Shown piece by piece: positions 12,601-27,130 of a stretch of 64,000 bases of DNA; positions within the stretch are counted from its first letter, which is position 1; every line of letters begins with the position of its first letter. This DNA comes from Manis javanica (Eukaryota > Chordata > Mammalia > Pholidota > Manidae). Below the pieces are notes generated by a model that worked only from the letters and a program-made list of their open reading frames with translations, did not search any database and had not been told where the DNA came from. The stretch spans positions 19,811,623-19,875,622 of the forward strand of contig NC_133165.1 in assembly GCF_040802235.1 (NCBI RefSeq), read 5' to 3'. The position numbers and the translations under genes are program-made.

Positions 12601-15230
12601 CTAATAATTATGTTCCCAGTATGGTGATATTACAAATAATGCCACGATGTACATTTTTGTAAATGTGTAGAGGTGCACGGGTATACGTTTCATTTATATA
12701 TCCCATCAGCAGGTTGAGTTCTCCTTGTTCTGTAATCTCATCTCACCACACTTGATATCGTCCAACTTTTCAATTCTAGGTAATCTGATGGGTTTATAGT
12801 GGTATCTTATGGAGGTCTTAATTTGCTTTTCCCTCATTGTTAATCACTTTATTTATGTTTATTGTTCACTTGAATTTCTTCTTTTGTGGGATATCTGTTA
12901 AAGTTTTTCTACTGAATTATCTTCTTTTTAGATTGATTTCTATGAGTTCTTCATACTTTGGGCCCCAGTTCTCTGTCACTTTTTTGTGCTACATATATAT
13001 ATATTTTCCACTTCTTGGCTTTTTGTTTTTTGGTATATTTTGATCTACAAAACAATTAGTATTAGGGTAATTCCGTTTATCAGTCTTTTCATTTTTGCTT
13101 AGTGCATGGTATTTCTTAAGAAATTCTTCCCTACTTTGAGGTTACATTGGTATTGTTAGATACTATCTTCTGAAGGGTTTATAGTCTTGCCTTTCACAGG
13201 TCCATCAAAAATTCATTCTATGCATTGTGTGATAGAGGCTCTTGGAATAATCCTGTGAAGCAAGTGAGGCCTTGCCCCTCTCTTCTGAGTGCTGGGCTCT
13301 CCTTGGCCCTTTGCACTTAAATATAAAATCTTAAATGTCATGTTTTACAAAATTACTTTTGGGATAACTGAGTCTCAATTTAAGAAGGAATTGACAGTTC
13401 TACAATATTGAGTCTTCAAATCTACTAACAGGTATGTCTTCCCATTTATTAGGTCTTCTTTAATTGCTTCTAAGTGAATTTATATTATTGTTTCCATATA
13501 AATCTTGTAAATTTTTGTTAGCTTTAGCCTTAGCTGCTGCTCAATTTTTAATGCTTTAATAAGTGCCTCTTTCTTAATTTGATTGTCCAATTGTTTGTTG
13601 CTGGTATATGTAAGTATAATTGTTTTTTATATATTGTATTTTAAATGCAGAGACTTGCTAAACCCTCTTATTAATTAAAATAGTTAACTCATAACTCTTA
13701 GGGATTTTTTATGTAGACAGTCATATCTATGAATAAGGATAGCTTTCTCTCTCCTTCCCAGTCTTTTTCCCACTGCTTTTTTCCCCTTGCTGCCTTATGT
13801 CAGGTAGGACATCCAGTGAGATCATAGGCTTCCTTGTCTTCCTCCTGATCTTAACGGGAAAGCTTTCAAATTTTCATTGTTAAGTATGATTTTTACTGAA
13901 GGTTTTGGTCAGTGCATTTTATTCAATTAAAATTTCCTCCCACAATTTTTAGTTTGCTAAATGGATAACAAATTTTAATCAAACACTTCTCAGCATCTAA
14001 TGAGATTCTCTTTTAGTCTGTTTGTGTGTGTTATTATTTTAATTTATTTAACTATCAACTAACCTTTCATTCATTCCTGAAATAAACCCAACTTGATCAT
14101 GATGAATATATTACAGGAATCTGTTTACTCAGATTCTATTTAGGACTTTTGTACCAATGTTCCTAAGTGAGATTGGCCCATTATTTTCCTTTCTCATAGT
14201 GTCTTTATTTGAGACTTCTTTAATAAAGTTTATATTATAGAACATGTTGGAAAATGCTTTCTCTTCTATGGGAAAATTTGTCTAAGCTTGGAAGTACATT
14301 TTCCTTGAATGTTTGCTAAAATTTACTGGGCCTAGGTTTTCTTTGTTTAGGGAGTTTTGACTAGCGCTTCAGTTTCCTTGATGGTTATAGATATACTCAG
14401 TGTTCTATTTTTTCTTTTGTCAATTTTGCTGTTATGTTTTTCTAAGAATTTAATTATTTCCCCTGAATTTTAAAATGTATTGGCTTAAACTTGTCACACT
14501 ATACTTACTAAATTTTTGTTTACATGTGCAGCATCTGTAGTGATGACTGCTTTATCTTCTCTGGTATTAGTGTGACTTTGATCTCTGGTCTTTCCCATTT
14601 TCATCAGAAGTTTGTCAATTTTGACTTTTCAAAAAGCCAACTTTTACTTTTGTTCCTCTCCATTTCATCAATCCTGGTATTATTTTTATTATTTCCTTTC
14701 TTCTACTTTCTTTGCTGCATTCTTTTTCTAACTTCTAGAGAAGTTAGATGCTTAGTTCATTTAATTTTCCAGCCTCCTATCTTTTCTTAGATATTTATTT
14801 AAGCCTACAAATCTCCCTTTTCCTATTGCTTACCAACATCTCACAGGTTTCAGAACATAGAATATTCGCTGTCATTTAAAGTATTTCCTAATTTCCATTT
14901 TTACTTATTTCTAGTTAAAGTTTTATTTAGAATGCATTTTCAATTTTACAAAATTGGGGATTTTTCTAGTTACCTTTTTAAAAGTAATTTATAACTTCAT
15001 TTTATGGTCAGAGAACCTGTTTTCTATACTCTTATGTTTGCTAGAACTTGTTTTATGGCCACAGTTTTATAGCCAATTTTGTGAAATTTATGAAGAACTT
15101 GAAAAAAGTTCAATTCTGCAGTTTCGGAGTACAGAAGTTCAATATATGCCCATTAGGTCTATTTTTAGATTGCATTGCTCAAATATTCTATGTTGTTTTT
15201 CAACTACTTGATTAGTAGAGTCCTGATTTA
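12600..15230 (-). mobile_element. Old L1, antisense (ORF2 and 3' part)
   Basis: T-rich sequence reads as the complement of L1 ORF2 for about 2.6 kb, from the 3'-proximal part (TATGGTGATATTACAAATAA) on the left to earlier ORF2 on the right. All ORF2 frames are broken. A short non-L1-looking stretch lies near 13200-13330. Confidence 0.7.
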
Positions 15231-15459
15231 TGTGTGATTTCCCTTGGTCCCTGTTAGTCTCAAAAGTGTGTCTTAAGGTGATAAATGATAGAATGCAACT
15301 TAATGTTAAAGTTTAGAGCCACCCTTGTTAAAGTCCAAAATGAGGGTATAATTTCTACTAAATCAACATTCAACATTTTACTGGAGATATCTAACTATAT
15401 AAGACTGCCATTCCTGCCCAGCTACAAAAAGAAAGAAAGAAGAAAAAAAAAAGAATAAA

Positions 15460-17100
15460 AGCTATGACTACTGGAAAAGAGGTAATAATTTTTGTATTTT
15501 TTTCAGAAAATATCATCTATATGAAAAGCTTTGAATCAATGGTCAAGCTAGCAAACTAATAGGAAATAAGTATAAGGTTTGGAAAGAGATATAAGATCAA
15601 TAAATAATAAAAGTTAATAGAAAAAGTGTCCATTTAGAAAGGATTCAAAAATTATAAAATTCCTAAGAATATATCTAAAGAAACATACATTATCATTATG
15701 GGTAAAATGCTGAACCTTTATAAATACATATAACATCTGAATAAATGGAGGAATATACCAATTAATTTGTGGGAATGCCCAATATGGGAGTTGTGCCCAC
15801 CCCCAAATTTATTTTAACTTCATGCAATTTCAATTCAGATCAAAGGATTTTTATGGAACTTGACAAATTTATTCTAAAATGAATACTGATGTTTAGTTCT
15901 ACTAATTTTAAAGATGAATAAAGACATGGGGACTTGGCTTACCAAGTATCAATACTAAGTGTAAAACTACTTAATTAAATTAAAACTATAGTTTTGGCAC
16001 AGAAATGGGCAAATTAGTGGATTTAAATGGAGAGCCTAGAAAGAGATCTATGCTTATATTTGAACTTGGCATGTAAGAGTGGAGTATTCCAACTCAGTGG
16101 GTTAAATGGTGGTAGACAATTAGATTTATACCAAAAATCCTAACAACTATACAGATCCTTACCTCCCAACAACAGCACAATTCTAAATGGGTGAAACTAA
16201 TAAAGATGAAAAACAAAGAAAACAATGAAAATGAATCTTTGTGACTTCATGGAAGAGTGGATTACTTAAATAGGAAGGGAACAAATCACAATAAAAAAGA
16301 TGAATAAATGATTATGCTTTATTTTTCAAAATAATTAAGACACCATAAATTACTGGCTACAATACAATAGATAGTTTCCCAAATATTTAGAAATTTGATA
16401 AATCAGAAAAAAAACAATTTAACTGAAAAAATGAGTGAAGTATATAAGTAGTAATTTACAAAACTAAAACCCACAAAAGGCCATTAAATCTTCGAAAAAG
16501 CACATCACCAGGGAACAGGCAACATATTAATATAAAAGGAGATAAATTATTTTGCCAATCAAATAACCAACAACTAAAAATTTGACATCAAGTACATCTG
16601 GGGGTGTGGAGAAAGAAACTCTCCTCTGCTAGTGAGTGTGTTAACTAGAAAAATCACTAGGTAAAGCAACTTGACATTGCATAACAATATACAAAATGTA
16701 ACTTGTATTATTTCTACACTACCAAAAAATATAGTGGTATAATTTCTATACCACATAAAAATAACACTTAGGAAGATCTACCCTGGGTAAATTATCACAT
16801 ATAATTACAAGGACACATATTAAAGGTTTTTAATGCAGCATTGTTTATGGGAAAACACTGGAACTAATCCAAATACTCCCCAATAGAGAAATACATCAAT
16901 AAAATATATTCTTATGACAGACTACATATGTAGGTTTATATAGGTATATATAAATATATCTTGAATCTGTTAGTGTTGGATTTAAAAATTGCACAAGTGT
17001 TAGCATATTTGGTATAAAATCATTTATATAAAATAAAAATAGATGCCCAAAACAATACTCTGTATTAGTATATAATGCACATGCACACACAAAAACATCC
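15460..17100 (+). mobile_element. Old L1, sense (ORF2 to 3' part)
   Basis: L1 ORF2-like stretches are visible, including TTTTATGGAACTTGACAAAT and AAGACATGGGGACTTGGC, and late-ORF2 phrases near 16840-16910. All frames are broken. Confidence 0.65.
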
Positions 17101-17179
17101 ACAGAAAATGCACTAAATCCATGATGCTAGGGAGGAGAAAGAAATTAGGATTTGGGGTTTGAATCTGAAAGGGACTTCT

Positions 17180-19230
17180 TGAAGTATTTATTTCTTCTAT
17201 TTAAAAGTACTTGCTGCAGGGACAAGACCCTTCCGGATGTCTGTTCTCACTAGTTCTATTAAGATTGCACTGGAGCTTCTACTCAGGGCTGTTAGGCAAC
17301 AAAAAGAAGTAAAAGGCATCCAAATTAGGAAGGATAAAGTCTATATTGATACACGAAATGATTTTATATAGAGAAAATCTTAAGGAACCACGAAAAAACT
17401 CACCTAATAAGTTCTGTAAGGTTGCAGGATACAAGATCATTATTCAAAAATCAATTGCTTTCTATACACAATGAAAATTCTGCAAAGTTAATTCCATTCA
17501 CAATAGCATCAAAAGGAATAAATGTTTAGGAATAAAAAAGTACAGTTCTGTAGAAATTATGAAACATTGTTAAAGAAGAGCTAAATAAGTGGAAAAGCAC
17601 TCCATATTCATGGATCAGAAGACTTAGTATTGTTAAGATGGCAATACTCACCAAATTGTTCTATGGATTCAGTGTAATCTCTTATTTTCCCTCTGACTCC
17701 CCACCCCTAGCCCCCAGAAATTAAAGCTGATCTTAAAATTGATATGTAAACATAAAGGACCCAGAATAACCACAACAGTCTTGAAAAAGAATTTTAAAAT
17801 GTGGATGACTCACACTTCTCCATTTCAAAACTTTAATATACAAAACTATACAAAGCTATAATAAGACACTGGTATAAAGATAGCCATGTAGTTGAATGGA
17901 ATAGAACTGAGAGTCTGAAATAAACCCTTATATTTGTGGTCAATTGATTTTAACAAAGGTTTCAAGACAACAGTGAAAGAATAGTTTTTTCAACAAATGT
18001 TGCTGAAATGATGGATATCTACCTACAGAAGAATGAATTTGGATCTCTACCTCATGCCATTCACAAAAATGAAGCCAAAATTGGTTATAGACCCAAATGT
18101 AAACTAAAACCAGAAAACTCTTAGAAGAAAACATAGGAGTATATCTGCATGACCTTGAGCTAGGCAATAATTTCTTAGATAAAACACCAAGAGCACAAGC
18201 AATAAAGAAAATTGATAAATTGGACTTCATCAAAATTTGAAACTTGTGCACTTCAAAAGACATAAGAAAGTGAAAAGATACCCACAGACTGAGAGAAAAT
18301 ACCTGCAAACCATATGTTCAACAAAGGACTTGTAACCAGGACATATAAAGACTTCTTGCAACTCAAAAAGACAAATAACTCAAAAAAATGAGCAAAGTAT
18401 CAGAATAGAAATTTCTTGAAAAAATATATATGGCCAACAAACATAGGGAAAAATGCTCAGCATCTTTAGTCATTAAGGAAATGCAAATCAAAACCATGAG
18501 ATAAGACTTCATGCTGACTAGAAGTGCTATATAAAGAAAAGACAAAAAGACAAGTGTTCGTAAGGACATTGAGAAATTGGAACCCTCATGTATATTTGCT
18601 GATGCAAATTTAAAATGTTGCAGGCACTTTGGGAAAATGCATAAGAGTTTCTGAAAACATTAAACATAGGGCTGCTATATAACACAATTCCATTCCTAGG
18701 TATCTACACAGGAAAAATAAATGTCCACTTAGATATCTGTACATGAATGTTCATAACAGCATCATTCACAATAGCCAAAAAATTAAAACAACCCAAATGT
18801 TATCAGCTGATGAGTGCATAAATAAAATGTAATCTATTCATAAAAATGAAAAATTATTCAACCACAAGAAGAAACAAACTGCTGATATATGCTACAATAT
18901 GGAAGAACTCCAAAACATGCTGAGTGAAATAAACTGGACACAAAAGACTGTATATCATATATTCCCTTTTATATGAAATGTCCAGAATAGGCAAATAGAC
19001 AAAGACAAAGTAGATTAATGATTGTCTGGAGCTCAGGATGGAAATGGTCTGTGATTGCAAATGGCATGAGGTTTCTTTTAGGAATGATGAAAATGTTCTA
19101 AAATTAGGTAACGGTGATGGTTGTCCAGCTCTGTAAATATACCAAAAATTACTGAATTGTACACTTGTAGTGGGTGATATTTTTGTTATGTAAGTTACAT
19201 TTCAATAAAGGTATTTTTAAAAACCATTTG
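17180..19230 (+). mobile_element. L1, sense (ORF2 C-terminal half to tail)
   Basis: This is a better-preserved ORF2 stretch, with recognisable phrases such as AGAAAACATAGGAGTATATC, AAGACTTCTTGCAACTC and TGTTCATAACAGCATCATTC. It ends with a 3' UTR and an A-rich end near 19230. No intact ORF remains. Confidence 0.8.
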
Positions 19231-19359
19231 AAACATACATGACGATATAAAGATGTTAATTCTGGGATGGTCAGAATGTGGGTTTTTGCTATATATTTTC
19301 TCTATTTTTAATGTACCTGAAGAACAAAAAATTTAAGACAGCATAAATTCCTGGGCCCT

Positions 19360-20320
19360 AATTTCAAATGAGACAGATGCATAAATTTAAAGTCTTTTAT
19401 TGTACTCTTACCTCTAGTAAGATACTGATAGTTGCCCCCAGCCACAAAAAAAATGACTGAATCCCTATCAGAGCACTCTCCGTGAAGCCTACCAGTCTTA
19501 CCTAGGAAACGCAACTCTATAATGCTTGACTCTTAAACATACACCAAGAATAACTAGACATATGAGGAAAACATTTAACATAAAAGAAACCAAAATATCC
19601 TGGAAGGGCGGATTCAAAGGAAACAGACACAACATAGAGCACAAATGAATCTTTAATAAAAAATCCCTAAAATTTACACTTCCAGAGAGAGAAAAGAATA
19701 GCTTCAGCCATGGAAAAATATCAGAAATCTATAATAAAAGGAATATCCAGAGAATAAAAGAATTTCTGAAATTAACTGCTGGAAAGCTTGGAAAATAAAA
19801 TATAATGAACAAAAAGATGGAAAATAAAGCAAAGATGACAACATTAGATAATCAGTCCAAGAAGTTTAATATCCAAAGTGTATTTCCACAGAGCAAGAAC
19901 TGAAAATAGTGGAAAAGAATATACAAAGAAATTATTTAAGAAAATTTCTCAGCTATGAAGAACATGAGTTTCTACATCAGTTCTAGAACAATTGTTAACA
20001 AATAAGACCAATCATCTTGATTAAATCTAAGAAAATAAAGGGCAAAAGAATATCCTAAAGGTATGCAGAGAGTAAAAGTGGGTTGCACAAAAAGGATCAG
20101 AAAACAAATTGGCTTTGGATGTCTAGAAGCTAGAATTCAGTGAAACAATGTCATCAGAATCTGAAAAGAAAAGTGTAAAATTAGAACAAAGACACTTCAG
20201 ACATGCAAACTTTGCTAGACAGTGGTTATATTTGTGACCAGACAATAACTCTGAATTCCCTTTTTATATTGGGAAATTTCCACATTATTACCCTTGCCTT
20301 GACAAAGTTGAAGCCAGAAC
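19360..20320 (+). mobile_element. Old L1/HAL1-like fragment
   Basis: A-rich sequence has the order and phrasing of old L1M/HAL1 elements, for example AAGGTATGCAGAGAGTAAAA and GTCTAGAAGCTAGAATTCAG, then a region around ACACTTCAGACATGCAAAC. Confidence 0.45.
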
Positions 20321-23300
20321 TCAATTGTTCAGCTTCTACTGCAGCAAATATGAAGGCATATGACCTGGGCTCCTCCAGTCAGACACTTTTATGGAGACCT
20401 CAATTTGAGGAAATGTGAGGGAATCGATTTTGTACAGGATCTGTTCCTGGAGAAGGTGGTGAGAGATTGGACTTTCAGAGGCACTAGTGGTATAAGTTCC
20501 AGTAGGTAGTGTCCCTTGCTCAAGGTCTTTGGTGCCTTTGACCACAGGAGGTACAGGAATACCTTAATATAGATTGTTGGATAATTTGAATATTGTTTCT
20601 GGATGCAGTCTCCAAACCCTATTCCCCCGTCCTCCTGGAGATTCTGTGAGCTACTTCATAATCTCTAATGAAGCTTCCAAAGATGCTTCTGGTGGATATG
20701 CTCACTGACACAAGGGCATAAACTAGGAAAGAAGAGAGATGGGTGAAATCAAGGGGTCTAACATGATACTGAGGGAAAGGGAATTCCCAGGATTATGGTT
20801 AACAAACCCCAGGATGCAGGCTCTGCAACAGTCTAAAGACTAGCCAATCCAGGTTTAAGAAAGCATATGGAACTCCAGGCAGAATATTTTTAAAAGAGAA
20901 ATCTGATTTAGTACCCGGTGTGGTTTAAGTAGTTAGAAGAGGTGTATACTAGTGGAAATGAATTTGGGAATGAGTTAATGTGTATTAAGCCAAGCAAATG
21001 ACATAGTAAGAAAATTATTAACTATAGGATAGATAAAATTTTGTACATGCAAGGCAGGATAATCATAGCTCACTACATGACTCAGCTGAGACTAATTTTA
21101 CATGGTAAAAATTCAGACTCCATTGAGCCAAAAATTTTTGTATCTATATAACAGTCTGGGGCAGGGGAAGTCTCTGTGTTAGGATGAAACATAAGAGAAC
21201 TTAACCCATTCCTTTTGTGGAATGAGTGTCCACAATCTCTAAAACTGAAAAGTCTACAAATACTAGAAAAACAGAAGAAACAACTAAAATACGTAAGAGT
21301 GATTTAGGAATGGGAATGAGGGAGACAGTGTATTGGTCAGGATTCTTTAGTTGCATACTATAGAATTCACTACTTTAATGCAAAGAAGTGTTTTTTTAAG
21401 CATTAAAGTAATTTACAGAATCTCTTGGAGAATCCAAGAACGAGGCTTATGTGCTACTCAAGCAATGTCTTCAAAATGTATTGACAATTCAAAGAAGCAT
21501 AGATGTTGCCTCAAAACTCAATAGCGTGGCTGTGTCTTGGTGATAAGGGGCTCAAGAAGGCTTCTGGCTCCTGCTGCTCCCTACTCCAGATACCACTGTG
21601 ACTGCTAAGTGTCCCTGTAACAGAGGAAAGCAAATAGAGAAGACTAATGAGGTTAATATTATCATGCTCAACTTATACTTTTTATCACAATGAAGTCATA
21701 ATGTGACATTTCAGTTGCTTATTTAAAGGACATGTCCTCCCAGCAAGTAAAAATAAAGGTCAAGTTCAATCTTTGTCATGATTTAATCTGTGTTCTTCCA
21801 ACTATGTCCAATTTAGTCTATGCTGTTCATGCCTGACACTTCCTGCCATGAGTCTTTATATCTACATTCCTGGATGTTCCTAAATAGGAAATCTACACCA
21901 AAAATTGGACTTTGAGGCACAAAGTACACAGAAAAAGTCACCTTTTTATCTTAACTTTTCCATGTAGCTTATCAAGAAGGGAATGTTGAAGCTTGTGAGG
22001 CAGAAACATGAAAATATCTTGGAGAGAAAAAGCAAGCACATCTCATGGAAGGAATTTATTACTTTAGATAAGAGTCCATTAGAGGTGAAAGGAATATTCT
22101 GGAGAGCTCCCACCTCAGCAATTTATATTAAGCACCAAATAAATGGCCCAAGCAAATAGTACTCATGGAATGTGGAAGACAGAATCCTCACCAAGGTCTA
22201 GGATTTGTAGGGAGGGGTCAATCAGGTAGGACCTAAATCAGGAAGGCAGGGGTTATAACTTAGAAAAGAGAAGTGAGGGAGAGAGAGCACTGAGTCAGAG
22301 ACAGTGGCGAGGAGTATTTGCAGCCAAGGGTTTGTGGAGGGAGCTTTTGAGAGATACATTTGGGAAAACAAAGAGAAAAAGATGGTGACACAGTCATTTA
22401 CTTTGCTCCCTCCAAACTCCACTGAAGTGACAGTACTAGGATTTTTGTTTTAAGAAATGTTACAAAGAGAGCATATGGTAAAGGAAATAAGATAGTAGTA
22501 AATTTTGAAAACAGATGGACAAATAGAAACTGATTTATCAAACCCTAGAAAGTTGAATCTTAAATTGGCAGTGAGAAAAGCTAAGCAGGAACACAACTGT
22601 GCCACAGAATCCAAAGGCTTAGGTTTCACGGCACTGGCTTCCTCTGGATGTGGAAGGAGGCTAAGGAAGATTTGCTGAAAGTCTGAGAAGCAGTGGGAGC
22701 CTCAGACTCCCTCACATTCTCTAGTAGCAGGATAAACTGCTCCTCTCTCATCTTGATGGAAAACCAAGCTTCATTTCCTAGAGCAAGTGGAAAAGGTAGT
22801 CCCTGAACTGAGAACTTCCAGGAACCATCGGCAGTGTGGTTGTCATCAGGAAAACAAATTGATTTGGTGAGCTTCCCAAGTTGGATATTGGAAATTTCAG
22901 GATCTTCTTCCATGTGGTGGGGGAGCCAGGCCTGTCCCTTCCAGGAAGAAGATTGGAAGAGCCTTCACTGTTGCATATGACCAGCTCTTAGAGATGCCAG
23001 TGTCAGAGTTTCACCCAGGACACAGCCCAGCCGGATCACCATTCAGGGAAGCATAATCACCAAACCTATCCTACATCCAGTTTTGAATCAGCTTTTTTCT
23101 GTGCTATACTCATATATGAACCAACTACTAAGGATCATCAGACATTTGAGGAAAGCCTTACATCTGAAAGATTGAAAACAAAATGAAAAAAAAAAATGTA
23201 AAAAGAAATTTCAAAGAAACAGACCATGCAGGGGGAAAAAAACACTTCAAAGCCATTGACATTTTAGTATTTTCAGAGAGACTGATGAAGTGCACCTGTG

Positions 23301-24160
23301 AAACAAGAACAGGACAATAAGACTGAGGGAAAAAAGAGTGGGGGAAGGTACATCTGCACACAGAGAAGCTAAGGGTTCAGAAATGACCTGTTGGAATTAA
23401 AATTTTGATAGGGGGAATGAAAAAGACACAATTGAAGGAGTTTGGGGAGGTAAAGATGAGGGCATTTTTCAAAAGAGAGAGCATAGTGATAAAGGGATAG
23501 AAAAGTGGGAGAAAAAAAGACACAAAAATTTAGGGCCAATCTCCAAATAACAGGAGTTAATGTGCATAGGAAAAATGTAGAAGAAGTTTTCAAAGTAACT
23601 TAAAAAAGTCTTAAAACCAAAGCACCTAAATTTTGAGATTGAAAAAATTTAAGAACACTGGGACAGCGAAAACCTTCTATAATCAGAGAAAATACACAGC
23701 AAACAGGTCATATATAGAGGCCTGTGGACCAGTTTCATCTTCCTTATTCCTCACACCATACACACAAGACAATAAAACAAATGAATAAAATAAACCAGTT
23801 AGAATGAAAGGTATAATTAAAATCAGAATTAAAGGTAAAATTAATGTATAATAAAGAAAAAATCATGAGGTAATACTTATCTGCCTCTGGACAGGGAAGT
23901 AACTTACTGAATATAAAAGACATTACAAAAGAAAAGATAAACAGTACCATAAGTCATTGGAATGCATGTCAAAAACATTTTAAATGAAATAGAATTAAAG
24001 TTTTAAACTAAATGGCACATATATATGTGCATATATAACAAAGGACTTATTTTAATATGTAAAATATTCATGTGAGCAATATTTAAATAATCAATTATGT
24101 AAAACAATATGTGAAATATGCATATAAGTAATATGTAAGATGTTAGTATAAGTAGATGAG
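20320..24160. other. No gene recognised
   Basis: This is mixed-composition sequence with short chance ORFs only. The minus-strand 95-codon frame at 22626-22913 has no family I recognise and no supporting context. Parts (for example 21330-21900) look like ancient repeat but I cannot name the family. Confidence 0.45.
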
Positions 24161-24640
24161 AAAAAAAGCACTAGAACCCTATTAGAGAAAAATGGGTAAA
24201 AGATATGAACCAATACATATGATGAAATGCAATGGCTGATAATCATGGAAGAAAAAAATAGCATCCTTCATGGTAATCCAAGGATGGTAAATTAAAACTT
24301 GAGGAATACTTTTTCACTTACCAAATTAACAAATCTTTTTTTTTTCCCTAAGTTACTCAGTGGTGAGAATATGAAATGACATTTTCTTTCTGAATAGTTT
24401 TGGCAATATGTGTTAGGATCTTAAAATATTTAAAAACTAAAATGCAGTAATTCCATTCCTAATAACTAGTCTAAGGAATTTCATTCATTCAACCAATATT
24501 TTACTGTATATACTGTTTCAGGTACTGAAAAATAGAATAAATATAAGTGATTAGTAATAGTTGTGGAAAAGTAAAAACAAAATAACTGTCCAATAAGAGG
24601 GGAAAATTGAGCCATTTGCCTTAATAAAATAGAATTTATC
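24160..24640 (+). mobile_element. Old L1 fragment
   Basis: ORF2-like late phrases occur (GGTAAAAGATATGAACCAAT, GTAATTCCATTCCTAATAAC, the region around AAAATTGAGCCATTTGCC). It is strongly diverged. Confidence 0.45.
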
Positions 24641-24962
24641 AGTCATCAAATATTATGGCTACAAATTATTTTCAATCAATGGTTAAGTAGATTTTCTACC
24701 TCGAGAAGAAAGTTTTTGAACACAATTTAGATATTGTCAGCAGAAACAGTGGCCAATGCCTGAGGCATTTTGTCAAACAGTCCTCCATTTGAGATAATAG
24801 ATTTGAAATATGTATGCAGCATGAAAGAAAAATGGCTTTCCTGCTATCCTGAAATTGGTGTGCAATATGGACACTGGCTGAAGTGAAAGGGACTTTTAAA
24901 TTTATTCATTTCGCTCCTCACCTTCTCTAGCTGAAAACATGCCCCCCCTACACACATGTACA

Positions 24963-24963
<1 letters not shown>

Positions 24964-25007
<44 letters not shown>
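24964..25007 (+). repeat. (AC)n microsatellite
   Basis: About 43 bases of uninterrupted AC dinucleotide. An apparent cysteine/valine-rich ORF across it on the minus strand is an artefact. Confidence 0.98.
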
Positions 25008-25009
<2 letters not shown>

Positions 25010-25399
25010 GAAAGGTCAGAGGAATTATTTTTAAAAGACACAGAGGTAAGACTTTGTAATTTCCAGAGATCCATTAACTTTAAGAGACCAGGTATTATTT
25101 TGTAATCATTCTGATAAGACAATATCTTTCCTCCATTGTAAGAACTGTCAAGTTTCCTTAGATAAAGAATTTCTGTGTTACTGTGGATACCATGGATAAG
25201 GATATAATGTGTACCTGAAGTGAAAGTGTATTTATTTATTCTCAACCAGTACCTGTAGCCCAGCTTGAAAGAAGCAAGCAGGCAGTCTCATGGTTACAGC
25301 AAGCTGCTGAGATCATAGAGAAGTGACGCATTTGGCTGGAATACTGAAGGATTACTGTCTGTACCTGGCAAATTCTGAGCAGTTTTGTTTTGAGTGCAG

Positions 25400-25470
25400 A
25401 GTTATATTAGTATATATAATATATACTTACATATGTTATATATACTAGTTATTATATATATTTATAACAT
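25400..25470. repeat. AT-rich imperfect palindrome
   Basis: A run dominated by TATATA-type steps (for example TATATAATATATACTTACAT) could fold back on itself. It is probably decayed (TA)n. Confidence 0.6.
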
Positions 25471-25506
25471 AAAAGATTACATTTTGTTCCTCAATAGCTG
25501 AAGACT

Positions 25507-25507
25507 A

Positions 25508-25539
<32 letters not shown>
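25507..25539 (+). repeat. Compound (TA)n(CA)n microsatellite
   Basis: About 18 bases of TA repeat run directly into about 15 bases of CA repeat. Confidence 0.95.
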
Positions 25540-26990
25540 CTATAATAGATATGAAAGCCCTGCCTCATTCTTCCTAGAATCCTTAGAAATGCACAAAGGA
25601 AATAATTTAGTTTCAACTCAAATATTATTTCAATTGTATATTCGATATTTCAATAAGAAATGAGGTCTTGTGTAATACTCATAGTCAGCATTTATTATTT
25701 CTTAAGGGAAAGGCCCTTAACATGGTATTTAAGCTTTTGACATTTAGCTGTCCTTCTAAATTGTTCATTCTTCCCATTTCTTTAGAGCAAGTTTTCAAAT
25801 AGAATGGAAAATTTGATTATATGTTCCCAAGAAATATTTAAAGAATTTATAAAATATCATTATAGAAGAATTTTAAGATCATAAAATTAGGGTGAGTAGG
25901 GAGCCTATGACATGATACTATCACAAGATGATCCTGGTGCAAAGCAGCCAAGGCCTGGCTTGGGTGGTGACAGCTAAGTAGGAGAGGAAAGCGAACTGGG
26001 CCCTTGGGGTCCTAATACAAGGGAGGTAAGGAGAGCACAGAAGCCTCCCTGTGCTGTGTGAGTGTTCCTGGGGTCTCCCAGTAGACAATCATGGGATCCC
26101 CTGACAGCCACTGCCTATAGGCTGGGCAGGGAGATGTAATGGTTGATGAAGGTGAGTAGGATAACTGTTTCACCATTTGTAGAAATAAAGACATCTAAAG
26201 GAGGAAATCAGTTTCAGAAGAAAGATGACCAATTTGTACTAACCAAGTTAATTTCAGGGGCTTAGTGGACCTACCTAAGATAAAAGAAAGCAGAAGCTTA
26301 GGAGAAAGTCAGTATTAAGGAAAGCTATAACAATAAATAATACTTGTAAGGAGAGAAAGTGCAGTACTAAAGAAAGCTATTGACATAAATAGGAAATTTA
26401 AAGGGAGAAAGAAAAGGAATTTAGAAGAGAGATGTTCCTTGAGCTTCAGGATAAGTTTGCATCTGTGTGTGGCAGGGAAAGGAAGTGGAACTAAGGAGGA
26501 CGAGGAAGAACCAGGAAGTTAAGAGTAGCATCAGTGAGGTCAAGACCTTTTAGGAGCAAGAAGGTGTCTGTGAGCCAAGGATGTACAGAGATAAGGTGTA
26601 ACCCCTGGAGCGGCATTTGGGAGGAAACTGCTTGATAATTTGTAGCCATCAGTTTCAGTGGAGAAGTGGGGGCAGAACCAGAAGGTGAGAGGGGAGGAAA
26701 TGCGTTTGTGGACGCAAACTATTTTCACGCATGTTTTCAACATGTTTGGTATTTAAATGAAGGTGAGAGGGAAAACGGTAGCTTAAATCAGGAAGACAGT
26801 GATAACTGATGATTAAAGAAAGACAAAGATGGCTGTGATATTTAATGGCCTGTGTCCTGGAATGAGGGGGAGGTGTTGATTTAAGGAATTTAACAAAAGA
26901 GATAGCCATGGAAAGAACAGAAATAGTTCTAGAGATGGAGGACACAAGCTGTTGAATTAAATATACGTTTTTCTACATTTCATTTTCTAC
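25540..26990. other. No gene recognised
   Basis: No coding signal was found. The purine-rich stretch 26200-26980 is probably ancient repeat, but the family is unassigned. Confidence 0.4.
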
Positions 26991-26994
26991 TCCA

Positions 26995-27130
26995 CTGATT
27001 GGGGGTAATAATAGTGCCAACTTCATAAACTAGCTGTGAGGTTTCAATGAGATATTATATAGAAAGTGCTTAATAAAAGGGTCTGGCAAAGTGAAGTGCT
27101 AAGTAAAGGTGACTCTTGCTGTTCATATTA
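26995..27130 (+). repeat. MIR fragment
   Basis: The sequence resembles the MIR 3' half: GGGGTAATAATAGTGCCAAC, then GTGAGGTTTCAATGAGATAT and AGTGCTTAATAAA. Confidence 0.65.

Noticed and set aside
24844-25245. 133-codon minus-strand frame
   Set aside because: It is built around the (AC)n microsatellite, translated as alternating Cys and Val.
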